DNA of 64,000 nucleotides from Stutzerimonas kunmingensis (GTDB lineage: Bacteria; Pseudomonadota; Gammaproteobacteria; Pseudomonadales; Pseudomonadaceae), in assembly GCF_900114065.1 (NCBI RefSeq), contig NZ_FORS01000007.1, positions 176,699 to 240,698 of the forward strand, in the 5' to 3' direction. Below the pieces are notes generated by a model. That model was not told where the DNA came from. It did no database searches and saw only the letters and a list, made by a program, of their open reading frames with translations. Positions 21,879-30,745 of this stretch are shown one piece after another. The first letter of the stretch is position 1. Each line of letters begins with the position of its first letter. Both the position numbers and the translations under genes were made by a program.

Positions 21879-22691
21879 ATGTGGTCCTTCCGCGCCTGGC
21901 AGCGCAAACGCATCCTTGCCCGCAATCCGGTCGCGCCTGAGCTGTGGCAGCAGGTGCTCGACAGCCTGCCGATACTCGATGGCCTGAGCGGGGACGAGTT
22001 GAGCCGTCTGCGTGAGCGCGCCGTGCTGTTTCTGCACGACAAGCGCCTGACGCCGCTGGCAGGGGTCGAACTACAAGCCGAGGACCGCCTGCGCCTGGCG
22101 CTGCAGGCGCAATTGCCGCTGCTGCACCTGGCCGATCTCGGCTGGTATCGCGGCTTTCACGAGATCGTGATCTACCCCGACGACTTCCTCAGCCCGCAGA
22201 AGCACCGCGACGCCGCCGGCGTCGAGCATGAATGGGACGCCGAGCACAGCGGCGAAGCCTGGTTGCAGGGCCCGGTGATACTGGCCTGGCCTGGCGTACA
22301 GCAGAGTGGCGGCTGGGAGGCCTACAACCTGGTGATCCACGAGCTGGCGCACAAGCTGGACATGCTCAACGGCGACGCCAACGGCCTGCCGCCGCTGCAC
22401 CGGCAGATGCGCATCGACGCCTGGGCCAGCGCCATGCAGCGCGCCTACGACCAGCTCGACCGCATGCTCGACGCCGACCCGGATGCCGAGACACTGATCG
22501 ACCCCTACGCCGCCGAGAACCCGGCAGAGTTCTTTGCCGTGACCAGCGAGTATTTCTTCAGCGCGCCCGACGTGCTGCATCGGGCCTTTCCCGAGGTCTA
22601 CGCGCAGCTGGCGGACTTCTATCGGCAGGACACGCTGGCGCGCTTGCAACGCCTGCAGGCCGAACATCCCGATTACCGGGAACCTGCGTAG
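21879..22691 (+). CDS. mtfA: MtfA-type zinc peptidase (M90 family)
   Basis: Cytosolic metallopeptidase related to E. coli MtfA, which binds the glucose-PTS repressor Mlc. The 270-residue protein has the HExxH zinc motif HELAHKLD (His154-His158) and NGLPPLH. Downstream Glu/Asp-rich [17 protein letters not shown] supplies the third ligand and second glutamate of the family. The ATG at 21879, with GGAG eight bases upstream, is chosen over one at 21846. It is divergent from the phoD-like gene. Confidence 0.88.
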   Translation: MWSFRAWQRKRILARNPVAPELWQQVLDSLPILDGLSGDELSRLRERAVLFLHDKRLTPLAGVELQAEDRLRLALQAQLPLLHLADLGWYRGFHEIVIYPDDFLSPQKHRDAAGVEHEWDAEHSGEAWLQGPVILAWPGVQQSGGWEAYNLVIHELAHKLDMLNGDANGLPPLHRQMRIDAWASAMQRAYDQLDRMLDADPDAETLIDPYAAENPAEFFAVTSEYFFSAPDVLHRAFPEVYAQLADFYRQDTLARLQRLQAEHPDYREPA

Positions 22692-22736
22692 GCCGGGCGC
22701 GTCGAAGCCGGCGTGCATTGCACGCGACATTGCGCC

Positions 22737-22742
22737 TATAAT
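22737..22742 (+). promoter_or_regulatory. Candidate -10 box of the ppa promoter
   Basis: TATAAT lies 55 bases before the ppa start in an otherwise G+C-rich gap. The -35 side is weak: only TGCATT sits at a 17-base spacing. This is a possible sigma-70 promoter, not a confident one. Confidence 0.4.
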
Positions 22743-22797
22743 CGCGCCCACTTTTTCCGCCCCCAGGCCGCGCTGGCCGATCAGGAGCCCATCGTTC

Positions 22798-23325
22798 ATG
22801 AGCTACAGCAAAGTCCCGGCTGGCAAAGACCTGCCGAACGACATCTACGTCGCCATCGAGATCCCGGCCAACCACGCGCCGATCAAGTACGAAATCGATC
22901 ACGACACCGACTGCCTGTTCGTCGACCGCTTCATGGCCACCCCGATGTTCTACCCGGCCAACTACGGTTTCATTCCGCACACCCTGGCCGATGACGGCGA
23001 CCCCCTCGACGTGCTGGTCGTGACCCCCTATCCGGTTGCCCCGGGTTCGGTCATCCGCTGCCGTCCGGTCGGCGTACTGAACATGACCGACGAAGCCGGC
23101 GGCGACGCCAAGCTGATCGCCGTTCCGCACGACAAGCTGACCCAGCTGTACGTGGACGTGAAGGAATACACCGATCTGCCGCCGCTGCTGATCGAGCAGA
23201 TCAAGCACTTCTTCGAGAACTACAAGGATCTCGAGAAGGGCAAGTGGGTCAAGGTCGAAGGCTGGGAAGGCGCCGACGCCGCCCGTGCCGCCATCATCAA
23301 AGCTGCCGAGGCTTACCAGAAGTAA
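22798..23325 (+). CDS. ppa: Inorganic pyrophosphatase (family I)
   Basis: Hydrolyses pyrophosphate to drive biosynthetic reactions in the cytosol. The 175-residue protein has the type I motifs [33 protein letters not shown] with the Mg-binding aspartates, and the C-terminal [15 protein letters not shown]. It is the typical bacterial hexameric length. It is followed by a clear intrinsic terminator shared with the converging cyclase gene. Confidence 0.97.
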   Translation: MSYSKVPAGKDLPNDIYVAIEIPANHAPIKYEIDHDTDCLFVDRFMATPMFYPANYGFIPHTLADDGDPLDVLVVTPYPVAPGSVIRCRPVGVLNMTDEAGGDAKLIAVPHDKLTQLYVDVKEYTDLPPLLIEQIKHFFENYKDLEKGKWVKVEGWEGADAARAAIIKAAEAYQK

Positions 23326-23340
23326 GTCGAAGCACTGAAG

Positions 23341-23367
23341 AAAAGCCGGCCACAAGCCGGCTTTTTT
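23341..23367. terminator. Bidirectional intrinsic terminator
   Basis: Perfect stem AAAAGCCGGC / GCCGGCTTTT with a 5-base loop is followed by a T6 run on the plus strand and preceded by an A run, which is a T run on the minus strand. It lies between the converging ppa and diguanylate cyclase genes and can serve both. Confidence 0.9.
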
Positions 23368-23379
23368 ATTGCCCGCGAT

Positions 23380-24864
23380 TTAGCCTTCCGCTTCGTCCTC
23401 CGGGCGGCCGACGCGAACCTGGTTTCGACCTCCGTGCTTGGCGTCATAGAGCGCCTTGTCCGCCCACGCGATCAACTGATCGATCTCATGCTGCCCGGCC
23501 TGCGTCTGGGCCACGCCGATGCTAACCGTGATCTCGATGTTGCCCGCTGCGGTCGTCAATGGCGCCTGCTCGATGGCCATGCGGATCTTCTCGGCCACAC
23601 TGCGTGCGCCGTCGGGATCTGTATGCGGCAGTGCAATTGCAAACTCCTCTCCACCGAGACGGCCGAACAGATCGTGCGCGCGCAGCATGCTGGCGCATGT
23701 CGCAGTGAACTGCTTGAGTACCGCGTCGCCGATCGGATGGCCGTGCACATCGTTGACGCGTTTGAAGTGGTCGATGTCGAGCATCAGCAGGCTGAGGCTT
23801 TCATCGTGGCGGCGAGCCCGGGCAAGCTCGGCCTCCAGGCCGGTCAGGAACGATCGACGGCTGCTCACCCCCGTCAGCACATCGGTATTGGCCAGCTGCG
23901 CCAGTTGATCGTGAGCCTGACGCAGCTTTTCCGTGCTCTGGAAATAGCGGTTGCTCAGGACAAATATCAGCAGCGCGACCGCCGCCAGCAGCAGCGAGAT
24001 GATGCCAGCCGAGGCAATCAGCAGCTCCCGGCGCTCATCGAACGCAGCCATGAAATCCTTCGGCGACAACAGCACCACGACCACGACCCCATCATCGGCG
24101 AGCCGCCGGTAGGCACCCAGGCGATACTCACCATCGATCGCGCTCACCCCTTCGTAATAACCGCGCGCAGGGGCATTCGGATCGAAATAGGGCTTGTCTT
24201 CCGGCACCTTGAAACGCCCGTAACGACCGACGACGGGCGCTCCCGCAGCAATGGCACGCAAGCTGCGATCAGTGCCAACCAGCGCGATGCTGCCATTGGG
24301 ACCCACGTTTATCTGCTGGTAGTAGTCAGCGAAGAAGCTGGTGGGAATGGAGAGCACCAGAACGCCGGCGAACTCACCGTCTTGGTGAATGGGGCGAGTG
24401 AACTGGATGGTCCACTGTTTCGACACCCTGCCCAGCACCGGCTTGCTGATGAACAGGCGGTCTTCCCCGGGGTGGTCGCGGTGTACGCGGAAATGCTCGC
24501 GATCACTCAGATCCACAGGCTTGATATTCGCGTCGAGGTTGGAAAAAACCAGTCGGCCGTCCTTGTCGATCACTGCCAGTTGCGTGAGGAAATTGCCATA
24601 GACAGCCAGCTCCTCGTCCACATAACCGGCGAAGTCGGCGTGCTCCAGCACGTCTTCGCGCATATCTAGGAGCACGGTATCCATCAGTCTTATCACGCTG
24701 TGCACATGCGCCTCGAAGGCGGTGGCCAGGTTCATCGCGTCGTTGCGCGCGGCGTCCGTAGCGAGGACGCGCTCGTGCTTTATCTCATTGATAACGAAGA
24801 CCCACATTGGCACCAGCGTCAGGGTCAATATGAGTGCCGCCAATAGTCCTGCCTTGCGTTTCAA
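23380..24864 (-). CDS. Membrane diguanylate cyclase with periplasmic dCache-like sensor
   Basis: Predicted inner-membrane enzyme making c-di-GMP. Of 494 residues, an N-terminal membrane segment is followed by a roughly 250-residue periplasmic sensor resembling PDC/dCache domains (QLAVIDKDGRLVFSN, FISKPVLGRVSKQWTIQFTRP). A second membrane segment lies near 285-305, then the GGDEF domain. The active-site motif is GGEEF (about 401-405), with the substrate region DIDHFKRVNDVHGHPIGD. The RAHD sequence five residues before GGEEF is a complete inhibitory I-site, so product feedback is likely. The ligand is unknown. Confidence 0.9.
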   Translation of the reverse strand: MKRKAGLLAALILTLTLVPMWVFVINEIKHERVLATDAARNDAMNLATAFEAHVHSVIRLMDTVLLDMREDVLEHADFAGYVDEELAVYGNFLTQLAVIDKDGRLVFSNLDANIKPVDLSDREHFRVHRDHPGEDRLFISKPVLGRVSKQWTIQFTRPIHQDGEFAGVLVLSIPTSFFADYYQQINVGPNGSIALVGTDRSLRAIAAGAPVVGRYGRFKVPEDKPYFDPNAPARGYYEGVSAIDGEYRLGAYRRLADDGVVVVVLLSPKDFMAAFDERRELLIASAGIISLLLAAVALLIFVLSNRYFQSTEKLRQAHDQLAQLANTDVLTGVSSRRSFLTGLEAELARARRHDESLSLLMLDIDHFKRVNDVHGHPIGDAVLKQFTATCASMLRAHDLFGRLGGEEFAIALPHTDPDGARSVAEKIRMAIEQAPLTTAAGNIEITVSIGVAQTQAGQHEIDQLIAWADKALYDAKHGGRNQVRVGRPEDEAEG

Positions 24865-25109
24865 GCTTCCGCTCCGTCGCGTCCTACGCGAAGTTCTTGT
24901 TCTGGAAGCTACCAGACGCGCGCTTGCGTCCGCCGGACACGTTGTCGCAGCTCAGCTGCCACGTCCGGCAGCAGGCACTGCGGACCCAGGTCATCGCGTC
25001 AACGGCGAGGTCTCTACTGCACTCGGTGGGAATACCCACTGCTTTAGCAGGGATTCCCGTGACCGTACGGTTTCGCTATGGTGGCATTCAGGTATCACGG
25101 AGTGATCGA

Positions 25110-26042
25110 ATGGTCCGGGGCTCAATACTATTGATGACGTTCATCGTCTTGCTCGGCTGTCAGCCCGACCCGGACAATATCCGGGTCGGCAGTAACCGCT
25201 GGCTTGGCTATGCACCGTTGTATCTGGCAGACGAATTTCGATGGACGGCTCCAAGCGGCATTCGCCTGGTTGAGTACCCAACCACCACCGGCGTATTGCG
25301 CGGCTTTCGCAATGGCATGCTGGATGCCGCCATGCTGACCCTGGACGAAACGCTGCTGCTGCAGGCCAGCGCCGATCTGAATCTGGAGATCATTCTGGTC
25401 ACCAATGTTTCCGCCGGCGCGGACGTCCTCTTCGCCCGCGCGCCGATAGCCACCCTCGACGACCTACGTGGCCGGCGAATCGGCGTGGAGAACACTGCGC
25501 TTGGTGCCTATTTCCTTTCCCGTGTGCTGGATCAGACGCAGCTGACCATTGCAGACTTAGAGGTGGTCAGCCTGCCGGTGCATGAGCAGGTCGAGGCGTA
25601 TGCCGCCGGACGTGTCGATGCGGTTATCACCTTCGCCTCGGAAGGGCCGGCGCTGGAGGCCAGCGGCGCGCGCCGCATCTTCGACAGCCGCCAACTGCCG
25701 GGGGAGATCGTCGACGTTCTGGTCGTTGATCGCCAGCGGGTCAATCCTGAGCAGCGCAAGCGCCTCAGAGCGCTCTGGTTCGACGCCTTGCGCGCCTGGC
25801 AGGATCAGCGCGCCAAGACCGACCCGCACCTGCTTGCACGCCTGGGCCTGACGCCCGCTGCGCTGCAGGTCACTCTCGACGGTCTGCTCATGGGCGACCC
25901 TGCGGTTAATCGCGAATGGCTCCATGACGGCCAGCTGCACCGAAGCATCAAGCGCCTGAGCCGGTACATGAGCGAACGACAACTGCTGAACAACATCCGG
26001 CATGAGGGGCTGGTCCCCCGCTGTGAGGTGCTCGAATGCTGA
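25110..26042 (+). CDS. Periplasmic solute-binding lipoprotein (NMT1/THI5-like)
   Basis: Predicted lipoprotein of 310 residues: lipobox LLGC with acylated Cys17, then an ABC-type solute-binding fold of the NMT1/SsuA group. Supporting motifs are VGSNRWLGYAPLYLA, GFRNGMLDAAMLTLDE, DDLRGRRIGVENTALGAYFL and AAGRVDAVITFASEGP. GGAG eight bases before the ATG at 25110 supports this start. No ABC permease or ATPase is nearby. Instead it overlaps the next gene, a GGDEF-EAL sensor, by 7 bases. I infer a ligand-presenting role for that sensor, not transport. Confidence 0.85.
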   Translation: MVRGSILLMTFIVLLGCQPDPDNIRVGSNRWLGYAPLYLADEFRWTAPSGIRLVEYPTTTGVLRGFRNGMLDAAMLTLDETLLLQASADLNLEIILVTNVSAGADVLFARAPIATLDDLRGRRIGVENTALGAYFLSRVLDQTQLTIADLEVVSLPVHEQVEAYAAGRVDAVITFASEGPALEASGARRIFDSRQLPGEIVDVLVVDRQRVNPEQRKRLRALWFDALRAWQDQRAKTDPHLLARLGLTPAALQVTLDGLLMGDPAVNREWLHDGQLHRSIKRLSRYMSERQLLNNIRHEGLVPRCEVLEC

Positions 26043-28426
26043 CAAGATTGTCGCTGCGAAAATCGCTGCCCCTGCTGCTGGGCATCTTCGGCCTGATGTT
26101 CACGGTGCTCTTGACCACCTGGCACCTGCCGACGCGCATCGAGGAAACGCTCACCGACTGGCGCGACCACACCGCGCAGCACCTAGCCCTGCTGCAGAGC
26201 AGCCTGAGCGACCATCGCCGGCTGGGGCGCAACGCCGAGCTGGAGACGGAGCTGGCCGACCTGGCGAGCCTGGAGGGGGTGCGCTGGGCGATGGTGATCG
26301 GCCCTGACCTGCAGATAATCGCCACCACCCGGCTGGGCCTGACCGCCGAGCGGCTCGAGCTGATCGACGCCGCCGCGCTCAAGGCCCGTGTCGACAGCGG
26401 TCGACCCGCCTGGGCCGGCGAAGGCGCGCGACAGCTGGCGATCTACCCGCTGGACCGTGTCGCACAGGATGGCACGCCGGTGCGCGAAGCGCTGCTGGCC
26501 GAATACGACTTCACGCCGATGCTCGCGCAGACCAAGCGTGACGCCTGGTTCTATCTGGCCCAGACCCTTACGTTATTGCTGCTGCTCGGCCTGATCCTCA
26601 ACCGCATCTACGGACGCCTGCTGACGCGCCGCCTGGCGCGCATCGACCAGGCCGCAAGGCAGTTCGCCATCGACCAGCGGCCACAGACCCTGGCAGTGAC
26701 CGGCCGCGATGAGATCGGCCGGCTCGCCGCCACCCTCAGTCGCATGATGAACCAGCTGCACGAGCGGCAGCTGGCCCTCAGCGAAAGCGAACAGCTCTTG
26801 CGCGACCTGATCGACACGGCGCCGATCGGCATGCTGGTGGTCGACCGCGAGCTGCGCGTGCTGCAGGCCAACCCGGCGGCTGCCGCCCTGTTCGGTTGTA
26901 CGCCGGAGGAGCTCATCGGCAACCTGCCGGGCGACCGCCTGGCAGAGAGCGATGCCACCGCGCGCCTGCGCAGCACGCCGGCGAACACCACGCTGGAGCT
27001 GACCGGCCGCCGAAACGGTCAGGACATTCCGCTGGAAATCAGCTGCACGCCCTTCCAGCGCTACGGCGTGCGCCATTTCCTGGTCCTGCTGCGCGATATC
27101 AGCGACCGACTGCGCGCCGAACAACGGCTGCGCTTTCTCGCCCACTTCGATCCGCTGACCCAGCTGGCCAACCGCAACTACCTGATGCAGCGCCTCGACC
27201 AGCTGTTGGCAGCTCGCCTGCCGTTGAGCCTGCTCTACCTCGATCTGGATCACTTCAAGCGCATCAACGACAGCCTCGGCCACGAAATAGGGGACAAGTT
27301 GCTGATACAGATCGGCGATCGCCTCGGCCAGCTGATGCCGGAAAAATCCCTGCTTTCGCGCACCGGTGGCGACGAGTTCATGCTGTTGCTCGACAGCAGC
27401 GATGCCCGGCGTGCGGAACAACTGGCGAAAAGCATCATCGAGCGTTTCGAGCTGCCGGTGCGCATCGGTCAGTACGAGTGCTTCGTCAGCCCGAGCATCG
27501 GCATCGCCGTCAGCGACGGCCGGCACAGCGCCACCGAGCTGCTCAAGCGCGTCGACCTGGCGCTGTATGCGGCCAAGGACGCCGGACGCAATCGCACCGT
27601 CATCTACAACGAAGCACTCAGCGACGCAGCCGCCAGCCGCCGTGAGCTGGAGCAGGCACTGCGGCGCGCGCTGGATCACGAAGAGTTCGTGCTGCACTAC
27701 CAGCCGCAGGTCAACGCCCAGGGTGAGCCGGAAGTCATGGAGGCCCTGCTGCGCTGGGCTTCTCCGGACCGCGGCCTGGTGCCGCCCGGGGAGTTCATTC
27801 CGGTGCTGGAAGAGAGCGGCATGATCATCGAGGCGACCCGCTGGGTGTTTCGCGAGGCCTGCCGCCAGGCTTGTCGCTGGCACGCCATGGGGCATGCGCT
27901 GCGCATCGCGGTCAACCTGTCGCCACTGGACTTCCGCCAGGCGGATCTGGCCGGCAGCCTGCTGGCGATTCTTGAGGAAGAAGGCGCATCGGCGAGCATG
28001 CTGGAACTGGAGGTCACCGAGAGTGCGCTGCTCGAAGCCGATGAGCATGTCCAGCAGACCCTCGGCCGTCTGAAGGCCGCCGGGCTGCCGCTGCTGCTCG
28101 ACGACTTCGGCACCGGCTATGCCTCGCTGACCTACCTGCAGCGCTTCCGCTTCGATGGCATCAAGATCGACCGCGAGTTCGTCAGCGGGCTGCCGGATAG
28201 CGAACAGTCGGTCGCGCTGGTGCGCGGTATCCTCACCATGGCCAGCCACCTCGGCCTGCACGTGGTCGCCGAAGGCGTGGAGAACGAGCGTCAGGCGGCG
28301 TTCCTGCGCCTCAACGGCTGCCCCAGCTTGCAGGGATTCCACTACGCACGGCCGCAGCCGGCAGCGCAGTGCCGCCTGCAGCAGAACGGTCGACCGATCA
28401 ACCTGCAGCTGCCGCTGGACGGATAA
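26036..28426 (+). CDS. PAS-GGDEF-EAL c-di-GMP sensor enzyme
   Basis: Inner-membrane bifunctional c-di-GMP protein of 796 residues. Order: membrane segment (about 10-32), periplasmic domain, membrane segment (about 172-190), HAMP-like linker, and PAS domain (about 255-365, IDTAPIGMLVVDRELRVLQANPA). Then come GGDEF with an intact GGDEF motif near 443-447 and EAL with EALLRW near 568. The EAL catalytic set looks complete (ELEVTESALLE, LDDFGTGYASL, KIDREFV, VVAEGVENE). Both cyclase and phosphodiesterase activity are therefore possible. The start overlaps the lipoprotein gene, strongly suggesting the two work together. Confidence 0.93.
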   Translation: MLTRLSLRKSLPLLLGIFGLMFTVLLTTWHLPTRIEETLTDWRDHTAQHLALLQSSLSDHRRLGRNAELETELADLASLEGVRWAMVIGPDLQIIATTRLGLTAERLELIDAAALKARVDSGRPAWAGEGARQLAIYPLDRVAQDGTPVREALLAEYDFTPMLAQTKRDAWFYLAQTLTLLLLLGLILNRIYGRLLTRRLARIDQAARQFAIDQRPQTLAVTGRDEIGRLAATLSRMMNQLHERQLALSESEQLLRDLIDTAPIGMLVVDRELRVLQANPAAAALFGCTPEELIGNLPGDRLAESDATARLRSTPANTTLELTGRRNGQDIPLEISCTPFQRYGVRHFLVLLRDISDRLRAEQRLRFLAHFDPLTQLANRNYLMQRLDQLLAARLPLSLLYLDLDHFKRINDSLGHEIGDKLLIQIGDRLGQLMPEKSLLSRTGGDEFMLLLDSSDARRAEQLAKSIIERFELPVRIGQYECFVSPSIGIAVSDGRHSATELLKRVDLALYAAKDAGRNRTVIYNEALSDAAASRRELEQALRRALDHEEFVLHYQPQVNAQGEPEVMEALLRWASPDRGLVPPGEFIPVLEESGMIIEATRWVFREACRQACRWHAMGHALRIAVNLSPLDFRQADLAGSLLAILEEEGASASMLELEVTESALLEADEHVQQTLGRLKAAGLPLLLDDFGTGYASLTYLQRFRFDGIKIDREFVSGLPDSEQSVALVRGILTMASHLGLHVVAEGVENERQAAFLRLNGCPSLQGFHYARPQPAAQCRLQQNGRPINLQLPLDG

Positions 28427-28462
28427 GCACCGACCGGCGTGCCAGCATTAAGCCTGCAATTG

Positions 28463-28477
28463 CGAACGGTTCGCATC
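28463..28477. promoter_or_regulatory. 7-1-7 palindrome upstream of the sigma factor gene
   Basis: TGCGAAC-G-GTTCGCA is a perfect inverted repeat 38 bases before the sigma-factor start. Its geometry is that of a Fur 7-1-7 site but only about half of each arm matches the Fur consensus, so the binding protein is uncertain. Confidence 0.4.
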
Positions 28478-28515
28478 TGGGATAGTTTCGTTGCCCCTCT
28501 CGGTGGCACGCTCCC

Positions 28516-29013
28516 ATGCGCGACAACAACAAGATTTCCGATTCCTGCCTGCAGTGTTACGTCCATCATCGCCAGCAACTGGTCGCCCACCTCACGCGCC
28601 TCGGCGGCTGTCGCGCGCTGGCCGAGGACCTGGCGCAGGATGCCTGGCTGAAGCTCGCCCAGGTCATGCCCGAGCAGCGTCTCGACAATCCCAAGGCCTA
28701 TCTCTTTCGCATCGCCACCAATCTGCTCCGCGACGCCATGCGCCATCGCGCCTTGCTCGGTGCATCAGACGAAGCTCCGCTGGAACTGATCGAAGCCGTG
28801 CAGGCCGACCCTTGCGGGCTGGTTGAAAACCACTGCGCGCTGCAGTGCGTGCTGCGCCAGCTCGATGACCTGCCGCCGCGTTGCCGCGAGGTGTTCGAAC
28901 TGGCCCGGCTGGAAGGTCTCAGCCAGGCCGAGATAGCCGGACGCCTTGGCATCTCGGTGAATACCGTGATCGCCCAGCTGGCCAAGGCGCGCCAGCGGCT
29001 GGAGCGGCCGTAA
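28516..29013 (+). CDS. ECF sigma factor, FecI/iron-starvation type
   Basis: Predicted extracytoplasmic-function sigma factor of 165 residues. Region 2 has LAEDLAQDAWLKLAQV and NPKAYLFRIATNLLRD. Region 4 has LDDLPPRCREVFELARLEGLSQAEIAGRLGISVNTV, both typical of the FecI/PvdS iron group. It stands just before a siderophore operon, so it probably drives siderophore or receptor genes. No FecR-type anti-sigma gene or TonB receptor is adjacent, which is unusual for the FecI type and closer to PvdS. Confidence 0.87.
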   Translation: MRDNNKISDSCLQCYVHHRQQLVAHLTRLGGCRALAEDLAQDAWLKLAQVMPEQRLDNPKAYLFRIATNLLRDAMRHRALLGASDEAPLELIEAVQADPCGLVENHCALQCVLRQLDDLPPRCREVFELARLEGLSQAEIAGRLGISVNTVIAQLAKARQRLERP

Positions 29014-29076
29014 CTTTTTTTCTTCGACGCCGTAATGGTTTTTCCGCGCTGATTCGTCTTGCCTGTGCCCTTGCGC

Positions 29077-29097
29077 AATTGAGAGTTATTCTCGATT
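29077..29097. promoter_or_regulatory. Candidate Fur box before the siderophore operon
   Basis: AATTGAGAGTTATTCTCGAT is an A+T-rich island in G+C-rich DNA. Its GAGAGT/ATTCTC arms resemble Pseudomonas Fur sites of the GAGAATGATTCTC form. It lies 115-135 bases upstream of the first siderophore gene. Iron repression of the operon is inferred from this. Confidence 0.6.
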
Positions 29098-29210
29098 AAC
29101 CGGCATCCTCGCAGATGCTTTCGTGCGGTCCAGCCGCCAGACAAGAAACCACCGAAGCCGCGAAAACGGCCCGCTCTGGGTCGCGGCCGCGCTCGGCCCG
29201 AGGAATGTGC

Positions 29211-30734
29211 ATGACCCCGTCCAGTACCGTAGTGCCCTTCGCCCCCGGCCCCGTCAGCAACGGGCTGTTCACCCGCAGCAACCACGATGACTACCGCCAG
29301 CTCATGCAGCAGGGGCTGAACCTGGTGCAGCAGTGTCTGCAGCACCAGCAGCAGCCGTTCAGCGGCATCCTTCCGCAGGAACTGGCCGCCGATTTCGAAC
29401 GCGTCGATCTGGAGCGCCCGCTGGGCGACGCCGGTGCCGCGCTGCGCGAGCTGGATCAGCTCTACCTGCGCGACGCGGTGTACTTCCATCATCCGCGCTA
29501 CGTCGCCCACCTCAACTGCCCGGTGGTGCTGCCGGCGCTGCTCGCCGAAGTGCTGGTGTCGTCGCTCAATTCTTCGCTGGACACCTGGGACCAGAGCGCC
29601 GGCGGCACGCTGATCGAACAGCGCCTGATCGATTGGACCTGTGAGCGTATCGGCCTCGGCGGCCAGGCCGACGGCGTGTTCACCAGCGGCGGCACCCAGT
29701 CCAACCTGATGGGCCTGCTGCTGGCCCGCGAGCATGTCTGCAATCGATTGCCGGGCCACGGCGGCAACCTGCGCCATGGCCTACCGGCCGAGGCCGTCGG
29801 GCTGCGTATCTTCGCCTCCCGCGCCAGCCACTTCAGCGTGCAGAAATCCGCCGCGCTGCTGGGCCTGGGCTACGACGCCGTGCGCAGCATCGAAACCGAC
29901 AGTGCCCAGTGCATGAGCGTGCCGGCGTTGGCCCAGGCCCTGGCCGACTGTCAGCGCCTGGGCGAGCTGCCCATGGCCGTGGTCGCCACCGCCGGCACCA
30001 CCGACTTCGGCAGCATCGATCCGTTGCCGGAAATCGCCGCGCTGTGCCAGCACTATGGCGTCTGGCTGCACGTCGACGCGGCCTATGGCGGCGGTCTGCT
30101 GGTCGCACCGCGCTACCGCGACTGGCTGGCCGGCATCGAACATGCCGACTCGGTCACCGTCGACTATCACAAGTCGTTTTTCCAGCCGGTCAGCTGCAGC
30201 GGTTTCTTCGTTCGCCAGCGTCAGCACCTGAGCTACATCACTCACCACGCCGACTACCTCAACCCGCGCAGCCAGACCCGCGAGGGCACGCCGAACCTGG
30301 TCAACAAGAGCATCCAGACCACCCGCCGCTTCGACGCGCTGAAGCTCTGGCTGACCCTGCGCATCCTCGGTGCCGAGCATATCGGTGCGATGTTCGAGGA
30401 GGTCATCGACCGCGCTGCCGACACCCATCGCCTGCTCGCCGAGGACCCGGCCTTCGAGGTCTTCGCCCCGCGCCTGAGCACGCTGGTGTTCCGTTTCGTC
30501 GCCCCGGGCGTGGCCGACGAGCGTCTGGATGAGATCAACCGCGAGATCCGCAAGGCGATCTTCCGCTCCGGCGCGGCGGTGATCGCCGCCACCGTGGTCG
30601 AGGGCCGCCAGCACCTCAAGTTCACCCTGCTCAACCCGGAAACCACGCTGGACGACCTGCGCACCATCGTCGAGCTGATTCGCGGCCACGGCACTCGCCT
30701 GCTCGACGGCCTACCCACCGCCGCCAACCAGTAA
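29211..30734 (+). CDS. desA: Lysine decarboxylase of the desferrioxamine pathway (DesA-like)
   Basis: PLP-dependent group II decarboxylase expected to turn lysine into cadaverine, the first step of desferrioxamine synthesis. The 507-residue protein has VFTSGGTQSNLMGLL, HVDAAYGGGLL and the PLP-lysine motif DYHKSFF (Lys321). The ATG at 29211 has AGGA six bases upstream; an ATG at 29205 lies too close to it. The product assignment comes from the downstream genes, since diaminobutyrate decarboxylases look similar. First gene of a tight operon. Confidence 0.9.
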   Translation: MTPSSTVVPFAPGPVSNGLFTRSNHDDYRQLMQQGLNLVQQCLQHQQQPFSGILPQELAADFERVDLERPLGDAGAALRELDQLYLRDAVYFHHPRYVAHLNCPVVLPALLAEVLVSSLNSSLDTWDQSAGGTLIEQRLIDWTCERIGLGGQADGVFTSGGTQSNLMGLLLAREHVCNRLPGHGGNLRHGLPAEAVGLRIFASRASHFSVQKSAALLGLGYDAVRSIETDSAQCMSVPALAQALADCQRLGELPMAVVATAGTTDFGSIDPLPEIAALCQHYGVWLHVDAAYGGGLLVAPRYRDWLAGIEHADSVTVDYHKSFFQPVSCSGFFVRQRQHLSYITHHADYLNPRSQTREGTPNLVNKSIQTTRRFDALKLWLTLRILGAEHIGAMFEEVIDRAADTHRLLAEDPAFEVFAPRLSTLVFRFVAPGVADERLDEINREIRKAIFRSGAAVIAATVVEGRQHLKFTLLNPETTLDDLRTIVELIRGHGTRLLDGLPTAANQ

Positions 30735-30745
30735 GGAGATCGCAC

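Noticed and set aside
20459..21940. Plus-strand frame of 493 codons opposite the phoD-like gene
   Set aside because: Antisense shadow; the minus-strand product has the Tat leader and PhoD motifs.
26573..28342. Minus-strand frame of 589 codons opposite the GGDEF-EAL gene
   Set aside because: Repetitive Gln/Ala/Val composition typical of an antisense frame; the GGDEF-EAL frame has every catalytic motif.
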